The notes under the pieces: model-generated
Seen by the model: the letters and a program-made list of their open reading frames with translations, nothing else
What the model was told of the DNA's origin: nothing
Database searches by the model: none
Position numbers and translations under genes: made by a program
Source: Leisingera caerulea DSM 24564
Lineage (GTDB): Bacteria; Pseudomonadota; Alphaproteobacteria; Rhodobacterales; Rhodobacteraceae
Direction of reading: 5' to 3'
DNA: 64,000 bases
Assembly (NCBI RefSeq): GCF_000473325.1
Contig: NZ_KI421514.1
Span: forward strand, 314,340-378,339
In this document: piece after piece, positions 28,696-38,135 of the stretch
Numbering within the stretch: position 1 is the stretch's first letter
Layout: the number at the start of each line of letters is the position of its first letter

Positions 28696-31460
28696 GGGAT
28701 CATGTTCCCCGGATTGGCGTTGGTGTAGGTCTTGGTTTCATTGTCCCAGCCATCGGCGACCGGGTATTGCTGCATCATCACCCAGCGGCCCGGGATCTTG
28801 GTTGGGGCGGTGCCGTGCCGGGCCTTGTACTTCTCGGCGTAATCCGCGTTGTCCTGGGTTTCTTCCTCCGGGTAGTGGGTCCCGGGATTAGGATGACCGG
28901 TGGTCTCATCCGGCAGATCCTCCGGTTCCCAGATGAAGTTCACATAGGCGCGGGTCAGCCCCTCAACTTCCTCGAAGCTTTCATAGGTCTTGTCGGGCAC
29001 GGGTTCGTCATCCATGCGGACGTGCTTCTTGTGGCCGATGTAGGCCTTGTCGATCGCGCGGCCGTGCTCGACGGTGAAATCGGCGTTTTCTTCCGGCCAG
29101 TCCAGCGGGTCGCCCGAGACGTCCATTTCGGCCGCGTCGATGTCGATGCCCTTGGCCTTGGCCGCCTGGGCCGCCAGCTCGCGGCCTGCCAGCCAGTCCT
29201 GCGCGCTGTGGAACTTGGACGACGCGCCGGTGTAGGAGCGCTCATCATCCGATTTTGCATTCGGCGGCTTGCCGGTCTTCAGGCGCTCGATCAGGTCATC
29301 GTCGCTGACCCCTGGGCCGTGGCGGTCCAGCGAGTGGCCCGCGTTGCTGCCTACGCCATCCTTCGCCTCGCAGTCCTCGGCGGCCTCCGTGCAAAGCGCC
29401 TGCAAGTCGGTGCGGATGCCGTCAAACGCGGTCTTGGCCGTGGTGAAATCCGGCTTCTTCGCCTCGTCCTCAGCCGCCGCAACCCGCTCCTTGAAGGGGG
29501 TCAGCTTGGCGGCGTCCGTGCCTGCCCGCTCCAGCGCCTTGAGGATGCCATTCACCTGGAAACGGGCGGTGGCCATCGGCTTGACCTCTGCCAGCAGTTT
29601 CTGGTGGGTGTCCAGCAGCAGGAAGGCGTCGCCGTATTCCTTGTCACTGTCCGCCCGGTCTGTGGCGGTTTTCAGTGACGCATCCAGCGCATCCTCTGCC
29701 GGGGCCAGCTTGAGGTATTTTTTGGTCCGGCTGTGCTCTTGCTGAACTTTGGCCAGCTTGGCGCGGTAGTCCGCCATCGCCAGCACCAGGTCCATGTAAT
29801 CAGTACCGTCCAGCACCGCCTGCAGGTCGCTGGCGGCCTTGGCCGGATCGCCGCCGCGCGCCGTCACCTCTGCCGCCTTGATTGCCGCATCCAGCGGGCC
29901 GGTCAGCTCATCCGCATCGCCGGGCAGCACCGCCAGCAGATCCCGGGCCGCCGTTCTGGTGTCCAGATAGGCGGGCATCGCGCGCAGCTTTGCCAAAGCG
30001 TCAGGCACGGCTGCCACCGCCTCCGGGTATTTCTTCGCGGCCAGGGCGTCCGCCACCGGTTTCTGAAATTCATATGCTGCAGCAGCTGGATGGCGCTGCA
30101 GGATCAGCGCCATCTCGCGGCGTTCGTCCACCACCTTCTCCAGCTTGAACAGCTGGTCAAGTTTGGCGTGATACTGCGGCGCGCCGGTGTCCTTGTCGAA
30201 GTTGTCCGCATCCGCCAGGAGTTTATGCGCGTCCCAGGTGGCTTTCAGATCGCTCAGCTCCGGGTCGGTCAGGACCTTGCTGAGGGCCTGGTATTTCTTT
30301 TCCAGCGCCTTGACGATCTGCTTGGACAGGCTCTTGCGCATCAGGGCGCGGTTGGACTTCTCCCAGGCCTTGAGGTCGGCCATCGCCCCGGCGGGGTCAT
30401 TGGTGCCCTTGAATTTCTGCTTGGTTTCGGCCGCCGCCAGGGTATCGCGGAACCCCTGGTCCGCCCGGAGAGAGCCATCGAAGCTGCGCATGTAGCGGGC
30501 CAGTGCGCCGCGCTCCTGGGAGCTGTAGGCGATCAGCTCCTGCACCAGCGCCTCCGCTTCGGTGAATTTCTGCTCCTTATAGGCCTTTTTCTTGGCGTTC
30601 TTCAGGTGGTTGCGGTAGTCCCGGGCATCCGGCACCGCACTGGCAAGGATGAATTCGCAGCGGTCATGGGCGTTTGCCATATAGTCCGCCAGCAGCGCGT
30701 CAAAGCTGAGCGCCTTGGCCAGGTCCCCTTCATCGCCGAGGTTGGCCTTCCAGCCCTCCAGCGCCGTCCTGGCAGCGCCGAAAGCGCCGGTTTCGGAATG
30801 CCCGGCTGCGGTTTTCATCCGGGCGCTGCGGTCATCCTCTGCGGCGTCCTTGGCGCCGCCGTTCATCGCGGCAATCAGCGCCAGCGTGCCGCGGGTCCAG
30901 TTGTCGAAAAACTGGCCGTAGGCATGCGCGGCCTCCGCCTGGACGGTGATGTCCTTGGCCGATGCCTCCACAGCCTCGAAGTCAGACGCTGTGACAGCGG
31001 CCGCCATCGCCTTGTGCGCCGCCTTGATCAGCCCTTCGAGATAGGTGAAGGCGCCCTGGTCGAGGCTGTCGCGCACTGCTTTGAATTTCTGTTCCGCCGC
31101 GGCAACGGCGGCCTGCGCCTTGTCCCGGGCTGCGGCAGTGGCCAGCTGCGCGGCGATCTGGCTGGACAGGTCCTGGATATCGCTGTCGATCTGACCGAAG
31201 GCCTCCACCCCGCCCGCACTTATGATTTCCTTTTTCAGCGCCTTGCGCCCGCCCGCCAGGCTGCGCCGTGCGCCGGAGCTGAGCGCGGCGGGGATGGGGA
31301 TCTTGGCCAGTTCCGCCAGCGCCGCCTTACGCCGGGCGTCCAGTTCCTCATCGCCGGGATCCGGCATATCCGGCATGGTCCAGGCCTTGACGGCATAAAA
31401 CCGTTCTGCCCATTGGCGGATGGCCGGGTTGTTGGCAAGCGGATCCGGGGTATTGGCCAT
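28692..31460 (-). CDS. Large helical-repeat protein with toxin-like C-terminal domain
   Basis: 922 residues, no signal peptide or membrane helix. Residues about 1-690 are Ala/Lys/Leu-rich helical units of roughly 70-90 residues (for example FTEAEALVQELIAYSSQERG and FDKDTGAPQYHAKLDQLFKL). From about residue 702 the composition changes to Gly/His/Asp/Pro-rich: GHSLDRHGPGVSDDDLIERL (708-727), then GASSKFHSAQDWLAGRELA, and a tail with YVNFIWEPEDLPD and IPGRWVMMQQYP. His709, Arg713, His714 and the SSKF element (747-750) recall C-terminal nuclease domains of polymorphic toxins, but I cannot name the family. It heads a three-gene operon lying between pccB and the divergent MFS gene. No secretion genes (VgrG, PAAR, TpsB) are in view. 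Confidence 0.8.
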   Translation of the reverse strand: MANTPDPLANNPAIRQWAERFYAVKAWTMPDMPDPGDEELDARRKAALAELAKIPIPAALSSGARRSLAGGRKALKKEIISAGGVEAFGQIDSDIQDLSSQIAAQLATAAARDKAQAAVAAAEQKFKAVRDSLDQGAFTYLEGLIKAAHKAMAAAVTASDFEAVEASAKDITVQAEAAHAYGQFFDNWTRGTLALIAAMNGGAKDAAEDDRSARMKTAAGHSETGAFGAARTALEGWKANLGDEGDLAKALSFDALLADYMANAHDRCEFILASAVPDARDYRNHLKNAKKKAYKEQKFTEAEALVQELIAYSSQERGALARYMRSFDGSLRADQGFRDTLAAAETKQKFKGTNDPAGAMADLKAWEKSNRALMRKSLSKQIVKALEKKYQALSKVLTDPELSDLKATWDAHKLLADADNFDKDTGAPQYHAKLDQLFKLEKVVDERREMALILQRHPAAAAYEFQKPVADALAAKKYPEAVAAVPDALAKLRAMPAYLDTRTAARDLLAVLPGDADELTGPLDAAIKAAEVTARGGDPAKAASDLQAVLDGTDYMDLVLAMADYRAKLAKVQQEHSRTKKYLKLAPAEDALDASLKTATDRADSDKEYGDAFLLLDTHQKLLAEVKPMATARFQVNGILKALERAGTDAAKLTPFKERVAAAEDEAKKPDFTTAKTAFDGIRTDLQALCTEAAEDCEAKDGVGSNAGHSLDRHGPGVSDDDLIERLKTGKPPNAKSDDERSYTGASSKFHSAQDWLAGRELAAQAAKAKGIDIDAAEMDVSGDPLDWPEENADFTVEHGRAIDKAYIGHKKHVRMDDEPVPDKTYESFEEVEGLTRAYVNFIWEPEDLPDETTGHPNPGTHYPEEETQDNADYAEKYKARHGTAPTKIPGRWVMMQQYPVADGWDNETKTYTNANPGNMIP

Positions 31461-31640
31461 GTATCACCTCGACATAAAAAAGGGGCGGCCTTGGGAAAGG
31501 CGCGAAAACATGCGGCGCCTGAGCAACCATAGGCGGCGCCGCGAATTTCTTGCAAGGGTCTTTTGACGCTGCGGCACCTGTGTGCGTGGCTGCGCAGAGG
31601 ATTGATGGACAACGCCGGCCGACTGCTCTAACCGGATTGT

Positions 31641-32852
31641 ATGTCCACATATGATACCCGGGCCCCCGGCCAGCGGACGCCTCCGCGCATCTTCACCCTG
31701 ATCCTGCTGGCAGGCCTGTCGGCGCTTGGCATGAACCTGCATCTGCCGTCGCTGGCGGGCATGTCCGAGTATTACGCGGTCGACTACCGGGTGATGCAGC
31801 TGTCGGTGGCGCTGTATCTGGCGGGCAATGCGGTGGTGCAGATCTTTGTGGGGCCGATTTCCGATCAGATGGGGCGGCGGCCGGTAATCCTGACCAGCAT
31901 CGTGCTGTTCCTGCTGGCCACGCTGGGCTGTATCTGTGCGCCGACGGCAGAGATATTCCTGATGTTCCGGGTGGCCCAGACGGCGGTGGCGGCCACCATG
32001 GTGCTGAGCCGCGCCGCGGTGCGCGATCTTTATGACACCAACGAGGCCGCCAGCATGATCGGCTATGTCACCATGGGCATGGCAATCGTGCCGATGATCG
32101 GCCCGGCAATCGGCGGCTTTCTGGATCAGTGGATGGGATGGAAGGCGAATTTCTGGATGCTGTTCCTGGTCGGCGCGGCAACGCTGATGATCACCTTCAC
32201 CGATTTCGGCGAGACCGCGCACAAGAGCGGCAAGACGCTGATGGCGCAGTTCCGCGAGTATCCCGAGCTGCTGCGCTCGCCGCGGTTCTGGGGCTATTCG
32301 CTGTCTTCGGGCCTCGCCTCGGGCGCGTTCTTTGCCTACCTGGGCGGCGCGCCGTTTGTCGGCACCGAGGTTTACGGGCTGAACACGGCGGAGCTGGGCG
32401 TTTACTTCTCCGCGCCTGCAGTGGGGTACTTTGCGGGCAACTTCATTTCCGGCCGCTACTCCATGCGGCTGGGGGTCAACCGTATGGTGCTGTGGGGCTG
32501 CGTGATCAATGGCGGCGGGGTGCTGCTGTCGCTGCTGATTGCAATGGCGGGCGCGGACAGCGTGATAACCTTCTTCGGCCTCATGTGCTTTGTCGGCCTC
32601 GGCAATGGCATGGCGATCCCCAATGCCACTGCCGGCGCGATTTCGGTGCGGCCGCATCTGGCAGGCACCGCCTCCGGCCTCAGTGGCGCAATCATGATCG
32701 GCGCGGGCGCGGCGCTCAGCGCGTTTGCGGGGATGCTGCTGGTGCCGGGATCCACCGCGGTGCCGCTGCTGGTGATCATGTTCGCCACTGCCGCGTGCGG
32801 CCTGGTTGCGATCCTGCTGGTGGTCTGGCGGGAGCGGCAGATCCGCGCTTAA
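31641..32852 (+). CDS. MFS transporter, Bcr/CflA-like drug efflux family
   Basis: 403 residues with about twelve hydrophobic helices. The loop 2-3 motif GPISDQMGRRPVIL and the motif following helix 4 (VLSRAAVRDLY) are typical of the Bcr/CflA DHA1 subfamily, which exports drugs and small metabolites. The start at 31641 is the first ATG. It is divergent from the cassette gene at 31460 (180-base gap) and 75 bases before the ScfR-family regulator, which has its own TTTGCAAA half-sites, so co-regulation with propionate metabolism is possible but not shown. Confidence 0.88.
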   Translation: MSTYDTRAPGQRTPPRIFTLILLAGLSALGMNLHLPSLAGMSEYYAVDYRVMQLSVALYLAGNAVVQIFVGPISDQMGRRPVILTSIVLFLLATLGCICAPTAEIFLMFRVAQTAVAATMVLSRAAVRDLYDTNEAASMIGYVTMGMAIVPMIGPAIGGFLDQWMGWKANFWMLFLVGAATLMITFTDFGETAHKSGKTLMAQFREYPELLRSPRFWGYSLSSGLASGAFFAYLGGAPFVGTEVYGLNTAELGVYFSAPAVGYFAGNFISGRYSMRLGVNRMVLWGCVINGGGVLLSLLIAMAGADSVITFFGLMCFVGLGNGMAIPNATAGAISVRPHLAGTASGLSGAIMIGAGAALSAFAGMLLVPGSTAVPLLVIMFATAACGLVAILLVVWRERQIRA

Positions 32853-32879
32853 GCGCCGCCGCGGTCTTGCAGGCAGCCC

Positions 32880-32917
32880 TTTGCAATTATACTCTTCGCA
32901 GGAGTTTGATTTGCAAA
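32880..32917 (+). promoter_or_regulatory. TTTGCAAA-type half-sites before the ScfR-family gene
   Basis: TTTGCAAT at 32880-32887 and TTTGCAAA at 32910-32917, the second only ten bases before the regulator's ATG. The similarity to the pccB upstream pair suggests autoregulation. The 22-base spacing between half-sites differs from that pair. Confidence 0.5.
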
Positions 32918-32927
32918 GGCGCGCTTC

Positions 32928-34316
32928 ATGGCCACCCAGAAACTTTATGCCGGCGCCAAGCTGCGCGAGATGCGGCAGCGGCTGGAGCTGACGCAGAAGG
33001 ATTTTGCCGCCAAGCTGGGCGTCTCCCTGCCCTATCTGAACCAGATGGAGAATAACAACCGCCCGGTGTCGACCACGGTGGTGCTGGCGCTGGCGCAGGA
33101 ATTCGGCATGGATGTGACCGAATTGTCGGCTGGGGACAGCGAACGGCTGGTCAGCGACATGCGCGAGGCGATGGCGGATCCGGTGTTTGCGGATGACGCG
33201 CCGCCCCTGGCGGACCTGCGGCTGACCGCGTCGAACGCGCCGGCGCTGGCGCGGGCGTTTCTGACATTGCACCAGGCCTACCGCCAGACCCATGAACGCC
33301 TTGCCTCATTGGATGAGGCGCTGGGGCGGGAGGATGCGCGCATTCAGGCCAGCCCTTGGGAGGAGGTGCGGGATTTCTTCCATTATTGCGACAACTACAT
33401 CGACGCGGTGGACCGCGCGGCGGAGCATTTTGCCGCCACCAGCGATATCCGCGCCGCCGCGGTGGCGGAACTGGAGCGCGGCGGGGTTGCCGTGAAGCAG
33501 ACCGAGATGGAGGGGCTGCGCCACTTTGATGCGGAGGCGGGCGTGCTGCATCTGTCCAACCGCTCCGCCCCGCAGACGCAGCTGTTCCAGATGCTGCTGC
33601 AGGTCGCCCTGCTGCGGCAGAACCAGCTGCTGGAGGCAACGCTGGATTTTGCAAAGTTCCAGAGCGAGGAGGCCCGCGCCATCGCCAAGATCGGTCTGGC
33701 CAATTATTTCGCGGGGGCTGCCCTGATGCCCTACACCCGGTTTCTGGAGGCGGCGCAGGCCTGCCGCCACGACCTGGAGCTGCTGGCGATCCGTTTCGGC
33801 GCCTCGATCGAGCAGATTGCGCATAGGCTGTCGACGATGCAGCGGCCGGGCGCCAAGGGGGTTCCGTTTTTCTTCGTGCGGGTCGATCAGGCGGGCACCA
33901 TCACCAAGCGCCATTCGGCCACGCGGCTGCAGTTTGCCCGTTTCGGCGGCGCCTGCCCCTTGTGGAACGTGCACCGGGCGTTTGAGACGCCGGGCCGGTT
34001 CCTGCGCCAGCTGGCAGAGACGCCGGACGGGGTGCGCTATATCTCGCTGGCGCGGGATGTGTCGAAGCCCGGCGGCTCCTTCGGCGCGCCGGTGCGCCGC
34101 TATGCGATTGCCTTGGGGTGCGAGGTGCGCCACGCCGATGCGCTGGTCTATGCCGACGGGCTGGATGTCAGCAACGGCAGCGCCTATGAGCCGATTGGCA
34201 TTTCCTGCCGCATCTGCGAGCGCAAGGACTGCCATCAGCGCTCTGTCCCGCCGTTGGAGCGGCGGCTGACCATCAACACCGACCAGCGCGGCGTGCTGCC
34301 CTATGAGGTCAGCTGA
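32928..34316 (+). CDS. pccR: Short-chain fatty acyl-CoA regulator (ScfR family), PccR-like
   Basis: 462 residues. The N-terminal XRE helix-turn-helix is at about 8-62 (KLREMRQRLELTQKDFAAKL, PYLNQMENNNRPVS). The middle is an ImmA/IrrE-like/DUF2083 region (EGLRHFDAEAGVLHLSNRSA), and the C-terminus carries CRICERKDC (C-x2-C-x4-C), conserved in the RamB/ScfR family. ScfR proteins sense acyl-CoA thioesters and control the pathways using them; PccR of Rhodobacter activates pccB. Location within the pcc locus and the TTTGCAAA sites before pccB and before this gene make PccR the best call; RamB- or MccR-like specificity is the alternative. Confidence 0.82.
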   Translation: MATQKLYAGAKLREMRQRLELTQKDFAAKLGVSLPYLNQMENNNRPVSTTVVLALAQEFGMDVTELSAGDSERLVSDMREAMADPVFADDAPPLADLRLTASNAPALARAFLTLHQAYRQTHERLASLDEALGREDARIQASPWEEVRDFFHYCDNYIDAVDRAAEHFAATSDIRAAAVAELERGGVAVKQTEMEGLRHFDAEAGVLHLSNRSAPQTQLFQMLLQVALLRQNQLLEATLDFAKFQSEEARAIAKIGLANYFAGAALMPYTRFLEAAQACRHDLELLAIRFGASIEQIAHRLSTMQRPGAKGVPFFFVRVDQAGTITKRHSATRLQFARFGGACPLWNVHRAFETPGRFLRQLAETPDGVRYISLARDVSKPGGSFGAPVRRYAIALGCEVRHADALVYADGLDVSNGSAYEPIGISCRICERKDCHQRSVPPLERRLTINTDQRGVLPYEVS

Positions 34317-34361
34317 TGCCCCGGCTGGCCTGCATGCGCTGCGCGTTCTAGGTTAGGTTTC

Positions 34362-35189
34362 ATGGCAGCATTTGAACAACTGGTCCTGTCCGGCGGTGGA
34401 TGCCGCTGTTTCTGGCAGGGCGGCTTTCTGCACGTGGTGCAGGATAAGCTGCCGCTGAGCCCGGCCCGCGTGACCGGGGTGTCCGGCGGCGCCCTGACGC
34501 TGGCCGGGTTCCTGGCGGGCCGCGGCGAGCGGGTGCTGGCAGAGATGAAGGATGCCTTCCGCAGGACCGGCAGCAACATCAGCTGGCATGAGCCCGGCGA
34601 GGGCGGGCTGACACCGCACCAGCGGGTCTATGGCGAGGTGGTGGGCCGGGCCTTGGACGGCGATGCAATGGCGCGGGTGGCCAACGGGCCGCAGGCGCAG
34701 ATCCTGCTGGGGCATCCGCCCTCAGACCGCTGGGCGCGGCTGAGCGGCAGTATGGCCACGCTGGCCTATGAGGCGGAGCTGCACATGGTCGGCTCACCGC
34801 ATTTCAACTGGGCAGAGCGGATCGGCGTCACCTCCAGCCTGGTGGACGCGAACGCTGCGGCGCGCGACGGGCGGCTGGCCGATCTGGTGCGGTTCGCCGC
34901 CACCATTCCGCCGGTGTTCAAGCCGCCGCGCTGGAACGGGCGGGCGGTGATCGACGGCGGCATGGCCGATCAGGCGCCGATGCCGGAGCCGGATGAGGGG
35001 CGCACGCTGGTGCTGCTGACCCGCAATTACAAGCGCCTGCCGGACGTCCCGGGACGGCTGTATGTCGCGCCGGAAGAAGAAGTGCCCGCGGACAAGATCG
35101 ACTTTACCGATCCGGCGAAGATCCAGGCGACCTGGGACGCTGGCCTGGCGGCGGGCGAAGCGTTCCTGCGGGACACCGCCGCGGCCTGA
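34362..35189 (+). CDS. Patatin-like phospholipase
   Basis: 275 residues with the full patatin Ser-Asp dyad architecture: the oxyanion-type GGGCR at 11-15, the nucleophile elbow GVSGG with Ser41, and DGG with Asp198. There is no signal peptide. It is probably a cytoplasmic or membrane-surface lipid acyl hydrolase. It starts 45 bases after the ScfR-family gene in the same orientation, with a weak ribosome site, so it may be read through from that gene. The substrate is unknown. Confidence 0.9.
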   Translation: MAAFEQLVLSGGGCRCFWQGGFLHVVQDKLPLSPARVTGVSGGALTLAGFLAGRGERVLAEMKDAFRRTGSNISWHEPGEGGLTPHQRVYGEVVGRALDGDAMARVANGPQAQILLGHPPSDRWARLSGSMATLAYEAELHMVGSPHFNWAERIGVTSSLVDANAAARDGRLADLVRFAATIPPVFKPPRWNGRAVIDGGMADQAPMPEPDEGRTLVLLTRNYKRLPDVPGRLYVAPEEEVPADKIDFTDPAKIQATWDAGLAAGEAFLRDTAAA

Positions 35190-35389
35190 CCCAGCCTGCC
35201 GCACGGCCCGGCCTGCGGGATTGATCTGCGTTATTGCGGCAGAATTCCGGCGGTGGAACACTGCACCTGTCAGGCACGGCCAGACGCGGCCGCAGCAGTT
35301 CCGGCAGCCCCTGCGAGACAGGGAACAGCCGCGCCTGGGTGTCTCACGCTTTTGTTTTGGTACGGGTATTTCTGGTTTGGGAGAATGAC

Positions 35390-35848
35390 ATGACTATTGC
35401 CAAGAAAATCGGGCGCAAGGTGCCTGTGGCCGTTTACGCTTGTGTTTCGCTGATTGCCTTCGCGGGTCAGGGCAGTGCGCTGGATGAAGCCGCGCAGGTG
35501 GCCTTGGGGCAGTCGGAATACATGGCGCAATGCGCATCCTGCCATGGTCCGAGGGGCAAGGGCGACGGCCCCGTGGCCCAGGTGCTTGTGAAGAAGCCGC
35601 CGGATCTTACCGCTATTTCAGCGCGCTACAGCGGCCAGTTCCCGGCCGATGAGATTCAGGCGATCGTGGATGGCCGGAACATGGTCAACCCGCATGGCGA
35701 CCGGGGGATGCCTATCTGGGGAAACCGTTACTTTGCCGTGGGCATGGAAAAATCAAAGTCGGTTCCGCATGACGTCGACGCGCAGGCGCTTGCGTTCGGA
35801 CGCGTGGCCGCGCTGGTGAAGTTCCTGGAGTCCATTCAGGCCGAATGA
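35390..35848 (+). CDS. Class I c-type cytochrome
   Basis: 152 residues with a signal peptide ending near GSA-LDE, haem-binding CASCH at 48-52, and the axial Met107 in GMPIWG. It is a soluble periplasmic mono-haem cytochrome of the cytochrome_CBB3-like type. The start at 35390 follows GGGAGA with 8-base spacing; the upstream in-frame extension is rejected. The 200 bases before it show no other gene. Its electron partner is not in the window. Confidence 0.9.
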   Translation: MTIAKKIGRKVPVAVYACVSLIAFAGQGSALDEAAQVALGQSEYMAQCASCHGPRGKGDGPVAQVLVKKPPDLTAISARYSGQFPADEIQAIVDGRNMVNPHGDRGMPIWGNRYFAVGMEKSKSVPHDVDAQALAFGRVAALVKFLESIQAE

Positions 35849-35905
35849 CCGGCAGCGCCAGCCGCGGCGCGACGCGGCGCACGCCAGAACCTGTGGCAGC
35901 GGCGC

Positions 35906-35934
35906 AAAAAAGGGGAGCATCGGCGATGCCCCCC
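35906..35934 (-). terminator. Strong intrinsic terminator of the DUF465 gene
   Basis: On the minus strand, a 10-bp stem (one G-U) with a GCC loop is followed directly by TTTTTT (35906-35911). It lies 25 bases after the stop at 35959. Confidence 0.9.
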
Positions 35935-35958
35935 TTCGGTCACGAACCCGTCTTTGCC

Positions 35959-36198
35959 TTATGCGTTGGACAGGATCCCCCAGATCTCATCCTTCAGCGC
36001 AGCGCGCTGCTTGCGCATCTCGGTTTCGGCCTGGGCGCTCACCGGCTCCACGTTGGTTTCTGCCCGGTGCACGGCGCGGTTCACCGCGTGGTATTCGTCC
36101 GACAGTTTGGCGAAATGCGCATCCGTCTGTTTCAGCTGGCTCATCAGCGCCGCTTTTTCGGGGAATTCTTCGGACAGTTCATGGGGAGTGTTGGACAC
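35959..36198 (-). CDS. DUF465 / YdcH-family small coiled-coil protein
   Basis: 79 residues, highly helical (FPEKAALMSQLKQTDAHFAK, then EYHAVNRAVHRAET, and MRKQRAALKDEIWGIL), which is the DUF465 pattern with its KxxRxxLKDEI ending. The start is GTG at 36198 with AGGAG eight bases upstream; the first in-frame ATG (36144) would cut into the family domain. Function unknown in this family. It has its own strong terminator. Confidence 0.85.
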   Translation of the reverse strand: MSNTPHELSEEFPEKAALMSQLKQTDAHFAKLSDEYHAVNRAVHRAETNVEPVSAQAETEMRKQRAALKDEIWGILSNA

Positions 36199-36318
36199 CT
36201 GCTCGCTCCTTTTTCCTAGGGTCGGTTGCAGATTATGCCGCCCCCTGCCCCGCCACTTTGACGCGGATCAAAAGATGTGCGCGGCGCGCTGATTTTCAGA
36301 AAAAATTTTATGGCCAAT

Positions 36319-36354
36319 AAGCCGCCCGCACAAAGGGGAGGTGGCGGGCGGCTT
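36319..36354 (-). terminator. Terminator after betA
   Basis: 11-bp perfect stem (AAGCCGCCCGC / GCGGGCGGCTT) with a 14-base loop, 18 bases beyond the betA stop, followed further on by AAAATTTTTTC on the minus strand. Confidence 0.7.
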
Positions 36355-36372
36355 GCTGGCTTGGCAGCAGGA

Positions 36373-38028
36373 TCAGCGCTGCGCTTCGCGCCAGTTCGGG
36401 TTGAACCACGGCTCTGCGTTGGAGGACGGCAGGCGGCGGCCCAGGATGTGGTCGGAGGCTTTCTCACCGGTCATGATCGAGGGGCCGTTGAGGTTGCCGT
36501 TGGTGATGCGCGGGAAGATCGAGCTGTCAGCGACCCGCAGGCCGTCAACGCCGATCACGCGGCATTCCGGGTCGACCACCGACATCGGATCCTCCACGGC
36601 GCCCATCTTGCAAGTGCCGCAGGGGTGATAGGCGCTTTCCACGTGTTCGCGCAGGAAGCCGTCGATCTCGTCATCGGTCTGCACATCGGCGCCCGGCTGG
36701 ATCTCGTGCTTGAGGAACGGCTTCATGGCGTCCTGGGCAAATATCTCGCGCGTCAGGCGCACGCATTTGCGGAAGTCGATCCAGTCCTGCTCGGTGGACA
36801 TGTAGTTGAACAGGATGTTCGGCGCGTCCTTGGGATCGTTCGACGCCAGCGTGACCTCGCCGCGAGACGGCGAGCGCATCGGGCCGACGTGGGCCTGGAA
36901 GCCGTGCCCCTCGGCCGCGGCCTGGCCGTCGTAGCGGACCGCGATCGGCAGGAAGTGGTACTGGATATCCGGGTAGTCGACGCCTTTGTCGGAGCGGATG
37001 AACGCGGCGCTTTCGAACTGGTTGGAGGCCCCCAGTCCGGTCTTGGTGAACATCCACTGGGCACCGACAAGGCCCTTGCCGAACAGGTTCCAGTACTTGA
37101 ACAGGGTGATCGGTTGCTTGCAGGCGAACTGGAAGTAGAATTCCAGGTGGTCCTGCAGGTTCTGGCCCACACCGGGGCGGTCGGCAACCACGTCGATGCC
37201 ATGCTCTGCCAGGTGCTTGGCCGGACCGATGCCGGACAGCATCAGCATTTTGGGGGAGTTCAGCGAGGAGGCGGCCAGGATCACCTCGGCATTGGCGCGG
37301 ATCACCTCGACCTTGCCGCCGCGTTCGATCTCGACGCCCACGGCGCGGCCGTCCTCGATCACCACCTTGCGGGCGAAGGCGCGGATCAGGTCGCAGTTTT
37401 CACGCTTGAGCGCCGGCTTCAGGTAGGCGTTGGCGGCGGACCAGCGGCGGCCCTTGTAGACCGTCATCTCCATCGGGCCGAAGCCCTCCTGCTGCTCGCC
37501 ATTATAGTCGGAGGTGACAGGGTAGCCTGCCTGCTCGCCCGCCTGGACGAAAGCGTCGTGCAGCGGGTTGTCGCGTGGGCCGCGGGTCACGTGCAGCGGG
37601 CCGTCCTTGCCGCGCCAGTCCGGGTCGCCGCCATGGCCGCGGTCGTTCCAGGTTTCCATGCGTTTGAAGTAGGGCAGCACGTCGGCATAGGACCAGCCCG
37701 CCGCGCCCGACTCGGCCCAGTGGTTATAGTCGCCCGCGTGGCCGCGCACATAGACCATGCCGTTGATCGAAGAAGAGCCGCCGATCACCTTGCCGCGCGG
37801 GCAGACCAACTCGCGGCCGCCCAGGTGCGGTTCGGGCTGGGATTTGTAGCCCCAGTCATAAAGCGGCATGTTCATCGGGTAGCTGAGCGCGCCCGGCATC
37901 TGGATAAACGGCCCGGCATCGGTGCCGCCGTGTTCGATCACCAGCACCTTCTTGCCGGCCTCGCTGAGCCGGTAGGCCATGGCACAGCCCGCAGAGCCGG
38001 CCCCGACAATCACATAATCCGCGTTCAT
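36373..38028 (-). CDS. betA: Choline dehydrogenase
   Basis: Membrane-associated FAD enzyme of the GMC family that oxidises choline to betaine aldehyde. 551 residues (E. coli BetA 556): the FAD-binding GAGSAG is at 9-14, GMC signature 1 is [20 protein letters not shown]-like, GMC signature 2 lies in [16 protein letters not shown], and the C-terminal catalytic region is [10 protein letters not shown] and [11 protein letters not shown]. It is the last gene of the minus-strand bet series, 107 bases after betB, and is followed by a terminator. Confidence 0.96.
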   Translation of the reverse strand: MNADYVIVGAGSAGCAMAYRLSEAGKKVLVIEHGGTDAGPFIQMPGALSYPMNMPLYDWGYKSQPEPHLGGRELVCPRGKVIGGSSSINGMVYVRGHAGDYNHWAESGAAGWSYADVLPYFKRMETWNDRGHGGDPDWRGKDGPLHVTRGPRDNPLHDAFVQAGEQAGYPVTSDYNGEQQEGFGPMEMTVYKGRRWSAANAYLKPALKRENCDLIRAFARKVVIEDGRAVGVEIERGGKVEVIRANAEVILAASSLNSPKMLMLSGIGPAKHLAEHGIDVVADRPGVGQNLQDHLEFYFQFACKQPITLFKYWNLFGKGLVGAQWMFTKTGLGASNQFESAAFIRSDKGVDYPDIQYHFLPIAVRYDGQAAAEGHGFQAHVGPMRSPSRGEVTLASNDPKDAPNILFNYMSTEQDWIDFRKCVRLTREIFAQDAMKPFLKHEIQPGADVQTDDEIDGFLREHVESAYHPCGTCKMGAVEDPMSVVDPECRVIGVDGLRVADSSIFPRITNGNLNGPSIMTGEKASDHILGRRLPSSNAEPWFNPNWREAQR

Positions 38029-38135
38029 TTCTACTCTCCATCCGGCAGCCGGAGGTTCTGGATTGCTGCCGTTTTCGTTTGATTGGGCGGGCGCGCGGGG
38101 CGCCCTGCCCGGCCGTTGCCTTCAGGCAGATGCGC

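Noticed and set aside
31464-33293. 609-codon minus-strand frame opposite the MFS and regulator genes
   Set aside because: His/Gln/Arg-rich shadow of two clear genes on the plus strand.
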